Positions 32,829 to 43,807 are shown, counted from the first letter of the stretch. The stretch is 64,000 bases of DNA from Aphanomyces cochlioides (GCA_019828595.1 JAHQRK010000012.1:806001-870000), one strand, 5' to 3'. Notes: generated from the sequence alone by a model not told the origin. Numbers and translations are program-made.

Positions 32829-33280
32829 TGAAGGCACTGAAAACAAAATCAGACTTATTGCCAATCAGACAGTTTGGTGTTACGTATACAGCGCTATAGA
32901 GCGCGTCTGTGGCTACATATTAAGCCTACTTGGGGCCCAAGAAGTGAAATAGTCGCTGTGTACCGACGTCCCGAAGTCGACCATCAGCGGACTTTGAAAA
33001 ATTTCATTTGTGAGATTTCTACATTTTTGGATTCGTCTTGAGGAGATCTATCGATTGCACCAGTTTAAATCATCAAAAAAGAAAGAATACGACGTTTAAA
33101 CTTGATTGAAACATGTTCTAAACATATGCTTTCTCAATAACTTCAATACAATCCAAAATTCGAAGAAAGTTGTTTTTTGTGTTTTTGCGAAAATAAGATT
33201 CCAGAGTTCAAAAACTTTAAAGCCGATTATCTCAGTAATTAATTTTGCGAGGAAGTCCGATTTTGTTTTCCGTGCCTTCA
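32829..33280. mobile_element. TA-flanked MITE (family A), copy 2
   Basis: 452 bp; ends TGAAGGCAC...GTGCCTTCA continuing into AAAACAAAATC, with TA on both sides (32827-32828, 33281-33282). Its left part matches 19336-19660 and its right part 22070-22192, giving the uninterrupted form of the nest at 19-22 kb. Non-coding. Confidence 0.8.
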
Positions 33281-33329
33281 TATGCAGTGTACTATGGGTG
33301 TACATTTGATCAAAGACGTGAGGTGAATA

Positions 33330-34090
33330 CAGTCAACCTTCAGAATAGTGATATCAATTTTCCGAGTAAACTGTATAATATTTCAAAGGATTGCATTTTC
33401 ACAGTTCTTTTAACGATGATTTAGTTATAGACTTGATATCTCACTATCTTCTTTCCTGTGATATCAAATCTTGAGAATATAGATTCTAAACTCTTGAGAA
33501 TATAGTTTGTAAAATCTTTGAGGGAAGGCAACATACAATTTTCATTATAGAGTCCAATTAATGCGTCTGTCGACAAGCTCGAACATTTCCTCATCCAATA
33601 TTTGAGTGTGTGTCCAACAATTTTCTATCGTCCTGTTGGAAACATGCTGCCAATCTTGAGGCTGTAAATGAGGTGTCGTATTGGGCGGTAGCAATTCGAT
33701 GGTAACGTTGGACAAGGGGTCACAATGCCATCCGACCTTGCTCCACACAGGTTCGATAGCCTGTGTGGAGCAAGGTCGGATGACATGTCGTCCTTGAGGA
33801 TATTCACGATTGTAGACTGTGGGCGCGGATGGCAAGTTGAATGTTTCAAAGGCCCATTGGGCCAATATCTTCTGGGTAAAGCTGCTGTTCGCCTTGTAGT
33901 GTCGAATCATTGTCTGTTTCTGCTCTTTGGTGAAGCGGATTCGTTTGGCTTTCATCGTGTCCATTATTGACAAGCCATGCCAGCCACCACGCACTAAAAA
34001 CTGTATAATTTGATATCTTTAATTTTGATATTAATATTATTTTTCAAAAATATAGATATTCTGTAGTATCACTATTCTGAAGGTTGACTG
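33330..34090. mobile_element. pogo-type deletion derivative
   Basis: 761 bp; perfect terminal inverted repeats of about 24 bp (CAGTCAACCTTCAGAATAGT...) with TA outside both ends (33328-33329, 34091-34092). Contains both ends of a pogo transposase but not its middle. Unrelated by TIR sequence to the pogo element at 15.8 kb. Confidence 0.85.
33545..33964 (-). pseudogene. Internally deleted pogo transposase
   Basis: Begins M-D-T-M-K-A-K-R-I-R-F-T-K-E-Q-K, a CENP-B-type N-terminal HTH, then jumps to the C-terminal catalytic part (N-V-T-I-E-L-L-P-P-N-T-T-P-H-L-Q-P-Q-D, the DDE_1 block). The central catalytic region is absent. A perfect 23-bp hairpin lies at the junction. About 140 codons remain of a protein that normally has over 400. 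Confidence 0.75.
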
Positions 34091-34092
34091 TA

Positions 34093-34734
34093 CGTAATTT
34101 TCTTGAATTCTGATCTTTCCATTGTCCCCTGACAAGAAATCAGACAGTCTTAGCATTAGAGTAATTTTGCAAACAAGAAATGTCATGTGAAAACTCAAAA
34201 GGAAATTTACTGTGCAGTTCAATTTTGCTATCGCTATTTTTCCTGTGAGCATCCAAGTGGGTCGCATTTTCCTGAAGAAGGCTGAGATAGAAACACCAGA
34301 CCCTGTAGAATCCATCATTCGCTGCATATGATCGATAATTAATGTCATGGAATCCTCGAGTCGTGATATTCCTCTCTTATCACTTGTGATGACTGAGAGT
34401 CGTATTCGTCTCACAAGGAAAATCTCTTCCTTGTCAGATTTTCACACAGTAAATTTTCTTGGGCAAAATTTCCTGTGACAACCATTACTCACACCACAAG
34501 TCATGATACATGATACTGTATGTAGCAAAATTTGTCTATTAATCCAACTCTGGTAACAGAGAGAGGTCCGCGCTCCTCAAACCATCCCTCAATGCGTGTA
34601 GACGATCTGACGTTCTTTTAGAAGTATGTTTGTTGGTAGCAGAGACCAAGGGGGTCAGGTGTGAGGTACATGTGTACGCTCAACCACGCTCACTAGCTAA
34701 ACAAGTTCGACAAGCTTGGATGATCTAACTTAAG
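34093..34734. other. No gene
   Basis: AT-rich; the minus-strand frame 34037-34414 overlaps the pogo end and has no recognisable feature. Confidence 0.35.
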
Positions 34735-35541
34735 TTATAGCAGGGATTCTGGTCTCGTTTCAAGTCGAAGATGCAATTTGCACTTGCCCATGGCATGGCG
34801 TAATCGCTTGCAACCAGACACGAGACACAATCGCTCGTCTCTGTGACTTTCGCAGAGTCCTGCCCCTCGGTCTGCTCGTCCGCATCCTTGAACGGTGCAA
34901 AGGCGGATTTCGCCGTGGGTAGCACATTTGTTGCCTCGCTGGACGCCTTTGGTGCATCCTCTGTGACTGCAGCGCTTGCCTCCACCGTGAGCACGGCACA
35001 AGCCACCTCCTTGACTGCTCTTGCCGCAGCCAGCCACAGTGCAGCGGGGTCCACCACCATGAGCTTTGCACAAGCCTTGAGATTGGGCTGCATTTCCACA
35101 TGAAGCCACAAGACAGCATTTGGTCCCTCCATGGCCAGGGCAAAAGTATCCACGTCGCACTTGTCGGGAGCATCCTGGCACTTTGCACGTGGCAGGTTTG
35201 CAGTGTTGTCTGCACAATCCTTGGTGAATGCCTCTTCGGACATACCCCGTCATGTGGCAAAGTTGGTCTTGAATTGTGTTGTAGTTTGTATTCTCGATCT
35301 TGATATCGTCCATGAAGTCGAATTCGGGCAAATTGAAGAGATCCAAGTTGAGATCCAAGTCGTCAGATGTGTTGAGTGGCGAGATGGTGTCCACCATGTA
35401 CATCCAATCTTGGACATCGAGGTCGACCGAGGTAGATGGACCATCCTGAGCGCGGAATGGAATCGGCTCGACGTTGGCAAAGACCACAGCCATTGATGAA
35501 CTTTTCGGAAGATTGAATAATGGCTTCATGGTGTACAACAT
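34735..35541 (-). CDS. Zinc-unit (WRKY19-like) protein, 6 units plus a decayed one
   Basis: 268 residues. N-terminus: V-E-P-I-P-F (about residue 24), L-D-V-Q-D-W-M-Y (about 42-49), then a strongly acidic, Asp/Leu-rich stretch. The first zinc unit has Tyr in place of its second Cys (C-H-M-T-G-Y), so it is probably not metal-binding; six regular units follow. It has C-S-H-R-G-C in the K-G-V-Q-R-G-N unit, placing it with the 37.4, 39.7, 41.3 and 49.1 kb genes. Starts at 35526 (M-K-P-L-F) or 35493 (M-A-V-V-F) are also possible. Intact. Confidence 0.85.
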   Translation of the reverse strand: MLYTMKPLFNLPKSSSMAVVFANVEPIPFRAQDGPSTSVDLDVQDWMYMVDTISPLNTSDDLDLNLDLFNLPEFDFMDDIKIENTNYNTIQDQLCHMTGYVRRGIHQGLCRQHCKPATCKVPGCSRQVRRGYFCPGHGGTKCCLVASCGNAAQSQGLCKAHGGGPRCTVAGCGKSSQGGGLCRAHGGGKRCSHRGCTKGVQRGNKCATHGEIRLCTVQGCGRADRGAGLCESHRDERLCLVSGCKRLRHAMGKCKLHLRLETRPESLL

Positions 35542-36728
35542 ATCTCAAGGTGTACTTGGAGACATTTCTCGACGATTAATTGTGGTGATTTTGTCGCAGA
35601 CAGGCGAAATGTTACGCTCTGAATTTGAAAATTGACCAATCGACAGGCGTCGTTGCGAAACCCAGTCCACAAAAATTGACAGCCAAGGGAAGTATTCACA
35701 TGAAGATTCATAGATTTGTATCTTGGAACGCCACTCGAGCTGCTTGTCGGACATACACACACGCTCTCAATTAATTTCATGTCCGATACTACAAGTTACA
35801 TTAGCTTGTGTTCCTTGGTGACGATGGACTTTTTCTCATGGTGACCACTGCGACAACACCACCTTGCTTGCATAATGTGATTGCCACAGTGGTGGTCACA
35901 GCCATGGATGGTCGCATGGTCACGGTTGAGTACCAAATCGTAGCGCGAACAACATTAACCACGATGGCACGAGAGTAACATGGCTAGCTTTGTAGAGACT
36001 ACGCGATATGTTTCTTGGCGTCGCATCTACTGAGACTACTGTACGTTGTACGTGAGGTTCGTCTGACTCGACCAAGCATTTAGAAGTGTTTCTAGCCATG
36101 AGAGTCTGATGCATGTTTCCTTGACAATTTCAAAAAATGTGTACATTGTGTCGATGTTGACAATTTGGACATTTTGGACGAACTGAGGGATCGAACCAGC
36201 ATTCATACAGCGAGCGCAGTGTGCATATCGCGCGTTGTGCAAATCTGATGTTGTGAAAAATCCTCACGACCGAAAAGAAAATGCTCGTGACAAGGTAACC
36301 TTGATGTGTATACACACTCGATGGAACCAATCATCGTGCTTAGGTGTTGGTTATTGTCAAGACGAAAATTTTCCCATGACAACAACCACAGCGTAAACAT
36401 GTCATCGTTGGGCAATCTGGCACAAAAACGTCGATTACGTGTCGCTGACAGGATTGTCGACAACCACGAATTGATTACTCGCAGTCGACAAGTGAAGGTT
36501 GGTTGCATGGACGAAACCACGGACGACAATTGTGCTTGCAAAAGAGCTTGGGCAAAATTTGTACTCATCTTGAATGTTGTTGTCCAGTCGCCGTGCAAAA
36601 CACTATCGATAGATAAGAAACAAACGACGTGCTCATGCTTTGCGACACATTTATCCTGTGGCCACGAACGAAACGCGGAAAAAGAGAGTTACATAAATAA
36701 ATTAATCAAATAGACTCAAGCTTGCGAG
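35542..36728. other. No supportable gene
   Basis: Frames of 103-135 codons on both strands overlap mutually around 36.2-36.7 kb and lack motifs. Nothing else is seen. Confidence 0.35.
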
Positions 36729-36974
36729 CTAGTTGGTCGCCACGCCTTGGGCAAACGCTTGGAATGGACGCGCATCTCCAGCTCGTGTATTCAAAGTGGG
36801 TGCGTAAGAAGCAGGGACGAGTGATTCGAAAGCGCTCAAGTCCAAGGGCGCATCGTCGTCCTTGTAGTCGGGACGGCTCATGTAGTACAACCAATCTTGC
36901 ACGTCGGTCAGGTCGACGGTCGAGTTGTTGTAGTCGTCGATGGGGAGAGGATCGTGCACGTCAAATGTGTTCAT
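36729..36974 (-). CDS. Short zinc-unit paralogue: N-terminal acidic domain only
   Basis: 81 residues: M-N-T-F-D..D-P-L-P-I-D-D-x-N-N-S, then D-V-Q-D-W-L-Y and A-P-L-D-L-S-A-F-E-S-L-V-P, matching the N-terminal motifs of the full-length genes, followed by a stop. No C-X4-C unit exists downstream before the next gene. It resembles 39027-39329 more than any full-length member. It may be a truncated relic or a small protein that still uses the shared N-terminal interaction motif; the sequence does not decide this. Confidence 0.55.
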   Translation of the reverse strand: MNTFDVHDPLPIDDYNNSTVDLTDVQDWLYYMSRPDYKDDDAPLDLSAFESLVPASYAPTLNTRAGDARPFQAFAQGVATN

Positions 36975-37436
36975 GGCTTGTCAAATTGGAGAATGAATTG
37001 TTGCCTGGCCAGTTTGGTTGTTTACTTCTTTAATTGATGACGTAGCTTGGCCAGTCTGGGACAATATGGCTTATGAGTATGGTAAACATTTTTCCGATGA
37101 CGTAATCGCCGATGCGACCAATAAGAATTCAGTATGGAAATTAATTCCAGCCATCATTCCGATGTGGTCAACCTTGGAGCTCTTGGAGCACACGTAATCC
37201 ATGCCATCTCCATGAAAAAATGATATGGCGTCAAGCTTCCACGTAGATTTCCTGAAGTAGTTCCTTCCAGGTCGTTCCGCGGGCGTCCGCGCCTTCGAGA
37301 GTCTTCTGGAAATGCTCATGGGCAAACTGGTGGAACTGAGGGCATCGAAGTCCAAGTCGGTTTGAAGCTCAAAAGAATGGCAAGAGCTCTTAACTTATTA
37401 TCTTAAAATTTGATAAATACTATCTCCTAGATCGGT
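36975..37436. other. No gene
   Basis: Short frames only (95 codons minus at 37071-37355, no motif). Confidence 0.35.
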
Positions 37437-38222
37437 TTAGAAGTGGCGGTTCTGTTGGCGAAGATGCAATTTGCACAAGCCCAACGCATGCGACAATCGC
37501 TTGCAGTGCGCAACGGAGCATTGGTTTTCACGATGGTGGCGCTCGCACAAACCAGCGCCGCGATCTGGACGAGGACATCCTTGAACCCTGCAGACGCGGA
37601 AACCGGCATGTGTCGCACACTTGTTTCCTCGTTGTACGCCCTTGTTGCATCCTTCATGGCTGCATCGCTTGCCACCTCCATGGGCGCGGCACAAGCCGCC
37701 ACCTTGGCTGCTCTTGTCGCAGCCAGAGACAGTGCACCTCGCACCACCACCGTGGGCTTTGCACAAACCATGGGACTGGACAGCATTTCCGCACGATGGA
37801 ATTCTGCAGCACTTGGTGCCACCGTGGTGCGGACAAAATTTTCCTCGTCGCGCGCGTTGGGTGCATCCTGGGACTTGGCAGGGTTTGCTTGCAAACATGT
37901 CGCCAACACTCAGGTGCTTCATGCTCTTTTCAAAGCTGTCTTTTCTTGATCGAGTTTCATCGTGGTCCGAGTCGCCCGACATGCTTTCTGTATCTGTGGA
38001 GCTTGGCGTGTATGGCACGAGGTTGTCCAACGCATCGACATTGAGCGGTGGCATATTGCTGGTTTCTTCGGCGAGGTTGATCCAGTAGTTCAGATCTTGG
38101 AGGTCGTGAATGACTGAGTCGTAGGAGGTCGAATTCGACACGTGAATCGGTTCGCAGGATATAATCGCTAGGTCCATCTTGGCAGGACAAGGGAAATTCA
38201 AAAATGAACTTTTTGTGCTCAT
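37437..38222 (-). CDS. Zinc-unit (WRKY19-like) protein, 6 units
   Basis: 261 residues. S-C-E-P-I-H-V near residue 22, I-H-D-L-Q-D-L-N-Y-W-I (the DLQ motif with a two-residue insertion), P-P-L-N-V-D-A-L-D-N-L-V, a Ser/Thr/Asp linker, then six regular C-X4-C-X9-C-X2-H units ending L-C-K-L-H. The internal ATG at 38177 (M-D-L-A-I) would give 246 residues and still keep every motif. Intact, minus strand, between the two short paralogues. Confidence 0.85.
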   Translation of the reverse strand: MSTKSSFLNFPCPAKMDLAIISCEPIHVSNSTSYDSVIHDLQDLNYWINLAEETSNMPPLNVDALDNLVPYTPSSTDTESMSGDSDHDETRSRKDSFEKSMKHLSVGDMFASKPCQVPGCTQRARRGKFCPHHGGTKCCRIPSCGNAVQSHGLCKAHGGGARCTVSGCDKSSQGGGLCRAHGGGKRCSHEGCNKGVQRGNKCATHAGFRVCRVQGCPRPDRGAGLCERHHRENQCSVAHCKRLSHALGLCKLHLRQQNRHF

Positions 38223-39026
38223 GTAAACAGAATGTTTGTCTGCGATAATTATTCCGACTGTATTTGTTTACACCTCGAGTAAATAAATTTATTATGAATC
38301 GGCTAGTTTACTCTCAACCACTCGCATACGAATCAATCCAACGTGCGGCCACGGAACGACGTGGAGAGTCCGGGTTTATTCGAGTATTACGTGGCAAAAC
38401 ATATATCGTCACCTATCTCTGCATGGACTTCGATGGAATTTCCAGGTCAACCAACGCATTCTACCATCTTGTTTTCTACTACTACATGGTACTGAATGAA
38501 GTTCACTCAGAGACTCCGCTGAATATGCTGGACGATGAGTTGCTTTCATTGGATTGTTGTTATCTAAAAGAGACTGCTCTACGCTCTACGAGAAAGATCC
38601 AAGATCTCTCGGTTGCTTTCTACTTGGTCCCAACGAGTCGAAATCTACCGATCTACCTGCGCATCTTCCACGGAGCACATGTCTCTTTATATAACAGCGC
38701 GCTTTTCTAAAGTCGACACTGCGCTTTGAAAGATGCAGCCGAAAGATCAATGGTGGACAACGGTCTTGGAGGTTTCATTGCGAACGCGCATTGCATAGCT
38801 TAGAGCGATAGAGCCGAGTAATCTCGTGACTCGCTCGTTACCATGGATTGTAGACATGGACGATATTTCGGTGTCGTATCGAGGTTCGTCCATGCTGTCG
38901 ATACTTGATTGTTGTTACTCAAATTAGCCAACGCCACGACAAGTACTTATAGCATGGAGTACATTATAGATAGGACTCTTCATTTGTTTAATTAACATGC
39001 AGCCAAGCGGTTGTACGATCGACTCC
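38223..39026. other. No firm gene
   Basis: A plus-strand frame of 148 codons at 38264-38710 has no recognisable domain and overlaps the putative promoter of the 37.4-kb gene; I leave it uncalled. Confidence 0.3.
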
Positions 39027-39329
39027 TTAGCCTTGGTAATGACTTGGATACGGCAGTGTGTCCATGTATTGAGGCATAGGACGGTGCACCGTGCGCAACG
39101 CCGTGAGTTTCCTTCGACCAAAGACCGATATGGTCAAGCTAGACGTCGTTGGGTTGGCAGGGGCAAGCAGGGCGTCGAGCGCATCCAAGTCGAGGGGGGT
39201 ATCGTCTTGCATCGAGTCGACGGAGGGCTGACTGACCAAATACATCCAGTCCTGGAGGTCATTGATGACCGAGGCAGAGTTGTTGGTGTTGTCCAAAGGA
39301 AGAGGATCGATCGAGGACCACGAGTTCAT
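39027..39329 (-). CDS. Short zinc-unit paralogue: N-terminal acidic domain only
   Basis: 100 residues: M-N-S-W-S..D-P-L-P-L-D-N-T-N-N-S, I-N-D-L-Q-D-W-M-Y and T-P-L-D-L-D-A-L-D-A-L-L-A-P, then an unrelated basic tail and a stop; no zinc unit follows. Close in layout to 36729-36974: D-P-L-P-x-D-x-x-N-N-S is shared by these two and not by the full-length genes, so they form their own subgroup. Intact as an ORF. Upstream (39.4-39.5 kb) are two AGCCAATCAAA motifs. Confidence 0.55.
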   Translation of the reverse strand: MNSWSSIDPLPLDNTNNSASVINDLQDWMYLVSQPSVDSMQDDTPLDLDALDALLAPANPTTSSLTISVFGRRKLTALRTVHRPMPQYMDTLPYPSHYQG

Positions 39330-39738
39330 GATCGGATGGCTGCAAATTGAAAAGTGGACTTGGGTAAAACTGCGATTGCGATTACTACCTGAACCAACAT
39401 CCTTGAATCAGCTTGAGCCAATCAAATTCAGTGAAATTCATAAAAAAACGTTAATTTTTAGCCAATCAAATTGGTTTTAAATGATGGTCAGCCAAATAAT
39501 GTATGTTGGAAAGATCAACCTGCGACAATGGAATGGTTGTACTTGAAGAATGTATGTAAGTCCAGACTATCAGAATCAAAGTCGACGACCAAATAACGTT
39601 TATTTTACAATTACCGAAGCGACTTGACGCAGCAGGGACAGCAGCAATAGCTCTGAATGATTAAGTATTTGTTCTTGCTGGCAAGACAAAGCTGGTCTGG
39701 AATCGAGTGGTGGCGAAAAGCAGCACAAAAAATATTTC
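39330..39738. promoter_or_regulatory. Putative promoter with two CCAAT boxes
   Basis: AGCCAATCAAA occurs at about 39417-39427 and 39460-39470, 90-140 bp upstream of the short paralogue's ATG at 39329. CCAAT boxes at this distance are common eukaryotic promoter elements; that they act here is inference. Confidence 0.35.
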
Positions 39739-40482
39739 TCAAAGTTGGTCTTGTTTCATATTTACAGTGCCAAGTGTGGCAATTTGTTTACGCAAGTGCA
39801 GTTTGCACAGATTCTGAATGTGGCGCAATCGTGTGCAGCCACTCACGATGCATTTGTGCTCCCGTCGGTGGACTTCACAGAGTCCGCCACCGCGATCCAT
39901 TCGACTGCAACCGTCCATCATACAAACTCGGACTCCACCGTGCGTCGCACACTTGTTGCCGCGCTGAACGCCTCGTGTGCACCCATCGTGGCTGCAGCGC
40001 TTGCCGCCACCGTGGGCTCGGCACAAACCTCTGCCTTGGCTGCTCTTGTCGCAACCAGGCACAGTGCATCGGGGACCTCCGCCGTGTGCTTTGCACAAGC
40101 CTTGTGTCTGGGCAGAGTTGGCACACCATTGGACGCGACAGCACTTGGCACCTCCATGGATTGGGCAAAAGTTTCCTCGCTTGGCGCGTCTGGAGCAGCC
40201 CATGACTTGGCATTTGTTGAGGCCGGTGTGTTTGGTCGGTCGTGGGCTTAATCCATTCACCGTGGATTCCATCTCAGTGTCCGAGACGAGGCTCTCTGAA
40301 TCCGTGATGCATGGCATCGAGTCAAGGACGAGCGAGTTGAGTGCGTCCAAGTCGAGGGGGCTTTCGTCATTGAGGGGGGCGCTGGTCTCATGGCTGACAA
40401 TATACATCCACTCTTGTAAATCGTGAATAAACGTCGCCGACGTGTCCATATCGCTTTGAAACTCTTGAAAGGTCATCGTCAT
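39739..40482 (-). CDS. Zinc-unit (WRKY19-like) protein, 6 units
   Basis: 247 residues. I-H-D-L-Q-E-W-M-Y-I-V at about 19-29, S-P-L-D-L-D-A-L-N-S-L-V at about 42-53, a Ser/Asp/Glu-rich linker, then six regular C-X4-C-X9-C-X2-H units. Very close to the 41.3-kb gene: the units C-Q-V-x-G-C-S-R-R-A-K-R-G, C-R-V-Q-W-C-A-N and C-T-V-P-G-C-D-K-S-S-Q-G-R-G are the same apart from single residues, marking these two as the most recent duplicates in the cluster. Intact. Confidence 0.88.
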   Translation of the reverse strand: MTMTFQEFQSDMDTSATFIHDLQEWMYIVSHETSAPLNDESPLDLDALNSLVLDSMPCITDSESLVSDTEMESTVNGLSPRPTKHTGLNKCQVMGCSRRAKRGNFCPIHGGAKCCRVQWCANSAQTQGLCKAHGGGPRCTVPGCDKSSQGRGLCRAHGGGKRCSHDGCTRGVQRGNKCATHGGVRVCMMDGCSRMDRGGGLCEVHRREHKCIVSGCTRLRHIQNLCKLHLRKQIATLGTVNMKQDQL

Positions 40483-41287
40483 GCTTGGTAGAACGCAAAT
40501 CCAATTGTGACTCGCTTTGTTGCAAACGCATTCGGTGTCTCCCGTTCAGACTCATCAGCGACAAACAGACTTGAAAAAAAGTCGACTTGGTGACGATCTT
40601 CATCTCGGCATCACAACTTGGAATAAATATGTCCAAACTATCTTGAAATTTGTATGCTTATTAATATGTAATAATATATGGAGATTAAAAATATACTATT
40701 TTTTGTATACTTTGGGTACATGGCGTTGACGTCATTGACAACCTCACGGTACCTAATGCCACTCTTGACTGAATTGCAAAGTGGAGAAGACGGGTGCAAA
40801 TTTTCGATACGCGTTCCGCAAGATATTTGCCGCGTGAAATGCGCCAATGAATCGCCCGAGCGCTGTCGCGAGATTGGAGACGAGTGTTACAGTTTGGACA
40901 TTCAGGGAGAGCTACAAACTCATGAGGCCAACGTGTCGCAAGGACACCAAGATGCTCGTCACATTTCGACGATCGATGGATTGGCTGCGTTGTGTGGCCT
41001 CCATGAGAATGCGCACCTACTGCTGGATGATATGTGGATACGGGTTATAGATGCTAGATGGAAGATTGCAAAGCAAAAGGTACCTCAAATGTATCTTGAA
41101 ACCGCGTGGTCATCATGAAATGTAGAGATTGTACGGCGGGCGTATCCAAAGCAAACCCGAATTTCGCACGAGGGTACGTTCAACCTGACGGCTTAACTAC
41201 AGCCTTGCAACGCAAAACGCAGCAGAAGACAGACGTAGATCAAAGCAGTGCGAAGAGCATAAATAAAATGGTTGAATTGAAACAAGG
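40483..41287. other. No firm gene
   Basis: A plus-strand frame at 40678-41118 (146 codons, hydrophobic start, five scattered Cys, Leu-rich end) could be a fragment of a secreted protein but has no recognisable family; not called. Confidence 0.3.
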
Positions 41288-42058
41288 TTAAGCAGCAGCC
41301 ATGAGTCGCAAATGCAACTTACATAGACTCTGCACGTGGCGCAATCGAGTGCAGCCACTGACCATACACTTGTGATCGCGACGATGGACTTCACAAAGAC
41401 CCCCGCCACGATCCATTCGACTGCAACCGTCGACTGTACAGACACGAACACCGCCATGGGTTGCGCACTTGTTGCCCCGCTGGACGCCTCGTGTGCACCC
41501 TTCGTGGTTGCACCGCTTGCCACCACCATGGGCGCGACACAAGCCTCTCCCTTGGCTGCTCTTATCACACCCCGGCACGGTACATCGCGGGCCTCCGCCG
41601 TGCGCTTTGCACAAGCCTTGCGTCTGTGCAGCATTTGCACACCACTGGACGCGACAGCACTTGGTTCCTCCATGAAGCGGGCAGAGACTGCCGCGCTTGG
41701 CGCGTCTCGAGCAGCCGAGGACTTGGCACTTGTTGATTCCGCCATGGCTGGTGCAAAGGCCATAGAAGCGAGCTTCTCGGAGACACGACTCAACGCGGCA
41801 CACCATTGTCGAGTTTGTCGCGGGGTCAACGTCAGACTCGGAGATGAGGCTCTCAGAGTCGGAGCTGGCAGGCGTGGCATCGAGGAGGAGCGATCCAAGC
41901 TCATCAATACTCAACGAGCAGTCAAAGTCTTCCGTGGATGCCTTCCTTTCCTGGGGTTGGTTGACAATATACATCCATTCTTGGAGGTCGTGGATGATGG
42001 AGCAGATATCACTGTCTATCGCGAGTGCGGCGGTGGTGTCATGAAGGCTCGAGGACAT
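41288..42058 (-). CDS. Zinc-unit (WRKY19-like) protein, 7 units
   Basis: 256 residues from ATG 42058 (M-S-S-S-L-H-D), chosen because it puts I-I-H-D-L-Q-E-W-M-Y-I-V near residue 20 as in its sister at 39.7 kb; the frame is open upstream to 42232 but that part is unlike the family. Then a Ser/Asp linker and seven regular units, one more than the sister: the extra unit is the first (C-R-V-E-S-C...C-T-S-H). Ends L-R-L-M-A-A-A. Intact. Confidence 0.88.
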   Translation of the reverse strand: MSSSLHDTTAALAIDSDICSIIHDLQEWMYIVNQPQERKASTEDFDCSLSIDELGSLLLDATPASSDSESLISESDVDPATNSTMVCRVESCLREARFYGLCTSHGGINKCQVLGCSRRAKRGSLCPLHGGTKCCRVQWCANAAQTQGLCKAHGGGPRCTVPGCDKSSQGRGLCRAHGGGKRCNHEGCTRGVQRGNKCATHGGVRVCTVDGCSRMDRGGGLCEVHRRDHKCMVSGCTRLRHVQSLCKLHLRLMAAA

Positions 42059-43807
42059 CGTCAAGCCAAAGCAAATCCAAGAATGCCGCAGCCGTCGGCA
42101 CCCGCCATTGATCCCAGGATGGATTTGCCGACTGTCCCTGACTGTGCCACTTGTCGAGACAAAGTTGCCACCAAAAAATTGTACAGTTGGACATGAACTT
42201 GGGGAATTCCACTGCCGACGACTCCAGTGCATTCATGGCTCGCGTGGCTGGAAATTCACGGCGGTTCGCAATCTTCCGCTTGGGATCAGCCAGCTTGTCG
42301 CAGTGGATCGTTTAGACAGCGTCGCATACCACCACCATGGCTAGAATGGCGTCGAGAAGGAGATCATCCTCCTCCATTGATATCATCTCCAGACGACTTG
42401 CTGGGAAAAGCAATTGATCGGGTCAAGAATACGCCACGCGGGGGTGGATTTGGCATGCAAACGAGTGCCGTCTTGCTTTCAACTCACCCTGCTTGATGGC
42501 TTTCAATTCAGGCGTGTGGGTTGAAAACACCCTCGGTCGACATGGACGACTTGGGTGATCGGTGTCACGGCTGACGTTGACATACGTAGAAAGGCATCGC
42601 TCGACTGGCTTGGAGCCATTCACTGCGAATGAATTTTGCATAAACTGTCGCCAACGAGAGCGGTTCTCTTTTGTCATCACCTTGGTCGACAAGTGTTACT
42701 CTCGCCTGTCGAGCCTGAATCGAGTACTGTACGGTGTATACCAAGAATTTTGTCCGACCGCTGAATTCTTCCTTGGACTCAACCTCCCATGTCTACAAGA
42801 TGAAATGCATCTTGTTTGACTGGAAGGTCGAATTGGATGGCTGGGACAGTCTGACCAAAGTTATACAACAAGCTGTCTTGCGATTGCGTGGACGTCGTGG
42901 CTTTGGATGACTCGACGTTTCTCCGACCTTCTATACAAAAATCAAGTATAATATTGACAGGTCAATGTCGAAGTCCAAGGGAATATGCAGTTTGTCTCCC
43001 GAAGGGCTGCTGTTGTAGTAAACTCCTTGGATGTGCCAAGCGGCTTTAGCCCTGCAGCAGATCCAAAGTTAGTCATCCAAGGTGGAGGAGCAAAGTACAG
43101 CGGGGAGCCTCACTCTGATGCAAGCCACACGATTGCCAGAACCACCACAACCATCTCTGAGCGTTTGGAGATTTAGCAATAGGAGAGAATAAACTACAGG
43201 GTGTCGGCAAGAGGACAGACTCCGTCCACTCGGATCATTCAAAGCGCGTCTGTTGGTATTCAATATGGAGATCTATCCCTGCCAAGACCGACATTGCAGT
43301 TTCGCCTCCAGATGGTCCAGAGCAGACCTGCGATGATGGCAGAAAGCCTACTCCGCTAGGCTTTGCTCTACGCTATTCGGTGACTGTCGATGCTGCGGCA
43401 TCGCAGTAATCCCCTTGTTCTTTTAGCTATCAGTAGTTTGGTTGGATACAAGTGGTCTGGTCGTCAAAAAGCCAATGAACTGGTCGAGATCTTCATGGAC
43501 TGACGACGCCCCCCTCTTGTCGTTCTACTTGTCGTTCTACCTGTAACGTGGACTTGTATGTTTTATGTGAGTTTCCCCTCTTTGATCTTACCAGAGGAAG
43601 TGCTCCCCCGCGACCTCTCCCGCCGCTCGTTGAACCAGCTCGTTCGCGCCGTGAACTCTCGCCCCCCAACTCTCCAAGCGACGACGACGGCAGTAGCGGC
43701 GCTGTGAACGCATTTGGACACTTATATCGTGTTACAATCGTTTTAGTTTAAAATTCATAAATTACCACGTCAGGGTGAACAACGTCGTTGGGTAGATCGA
43801 AAAACAT
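42059..43807. other. No supportable gene
   Basis: Only short mutually overlapping frames; nothing recognised. Confidence 0.35.

Noticed and set aside
41336..42196. Plus-strand frame of 286 codons
   Set aside because: Ala/Thr-rich antisense shadow of the 41.3-kb gene.
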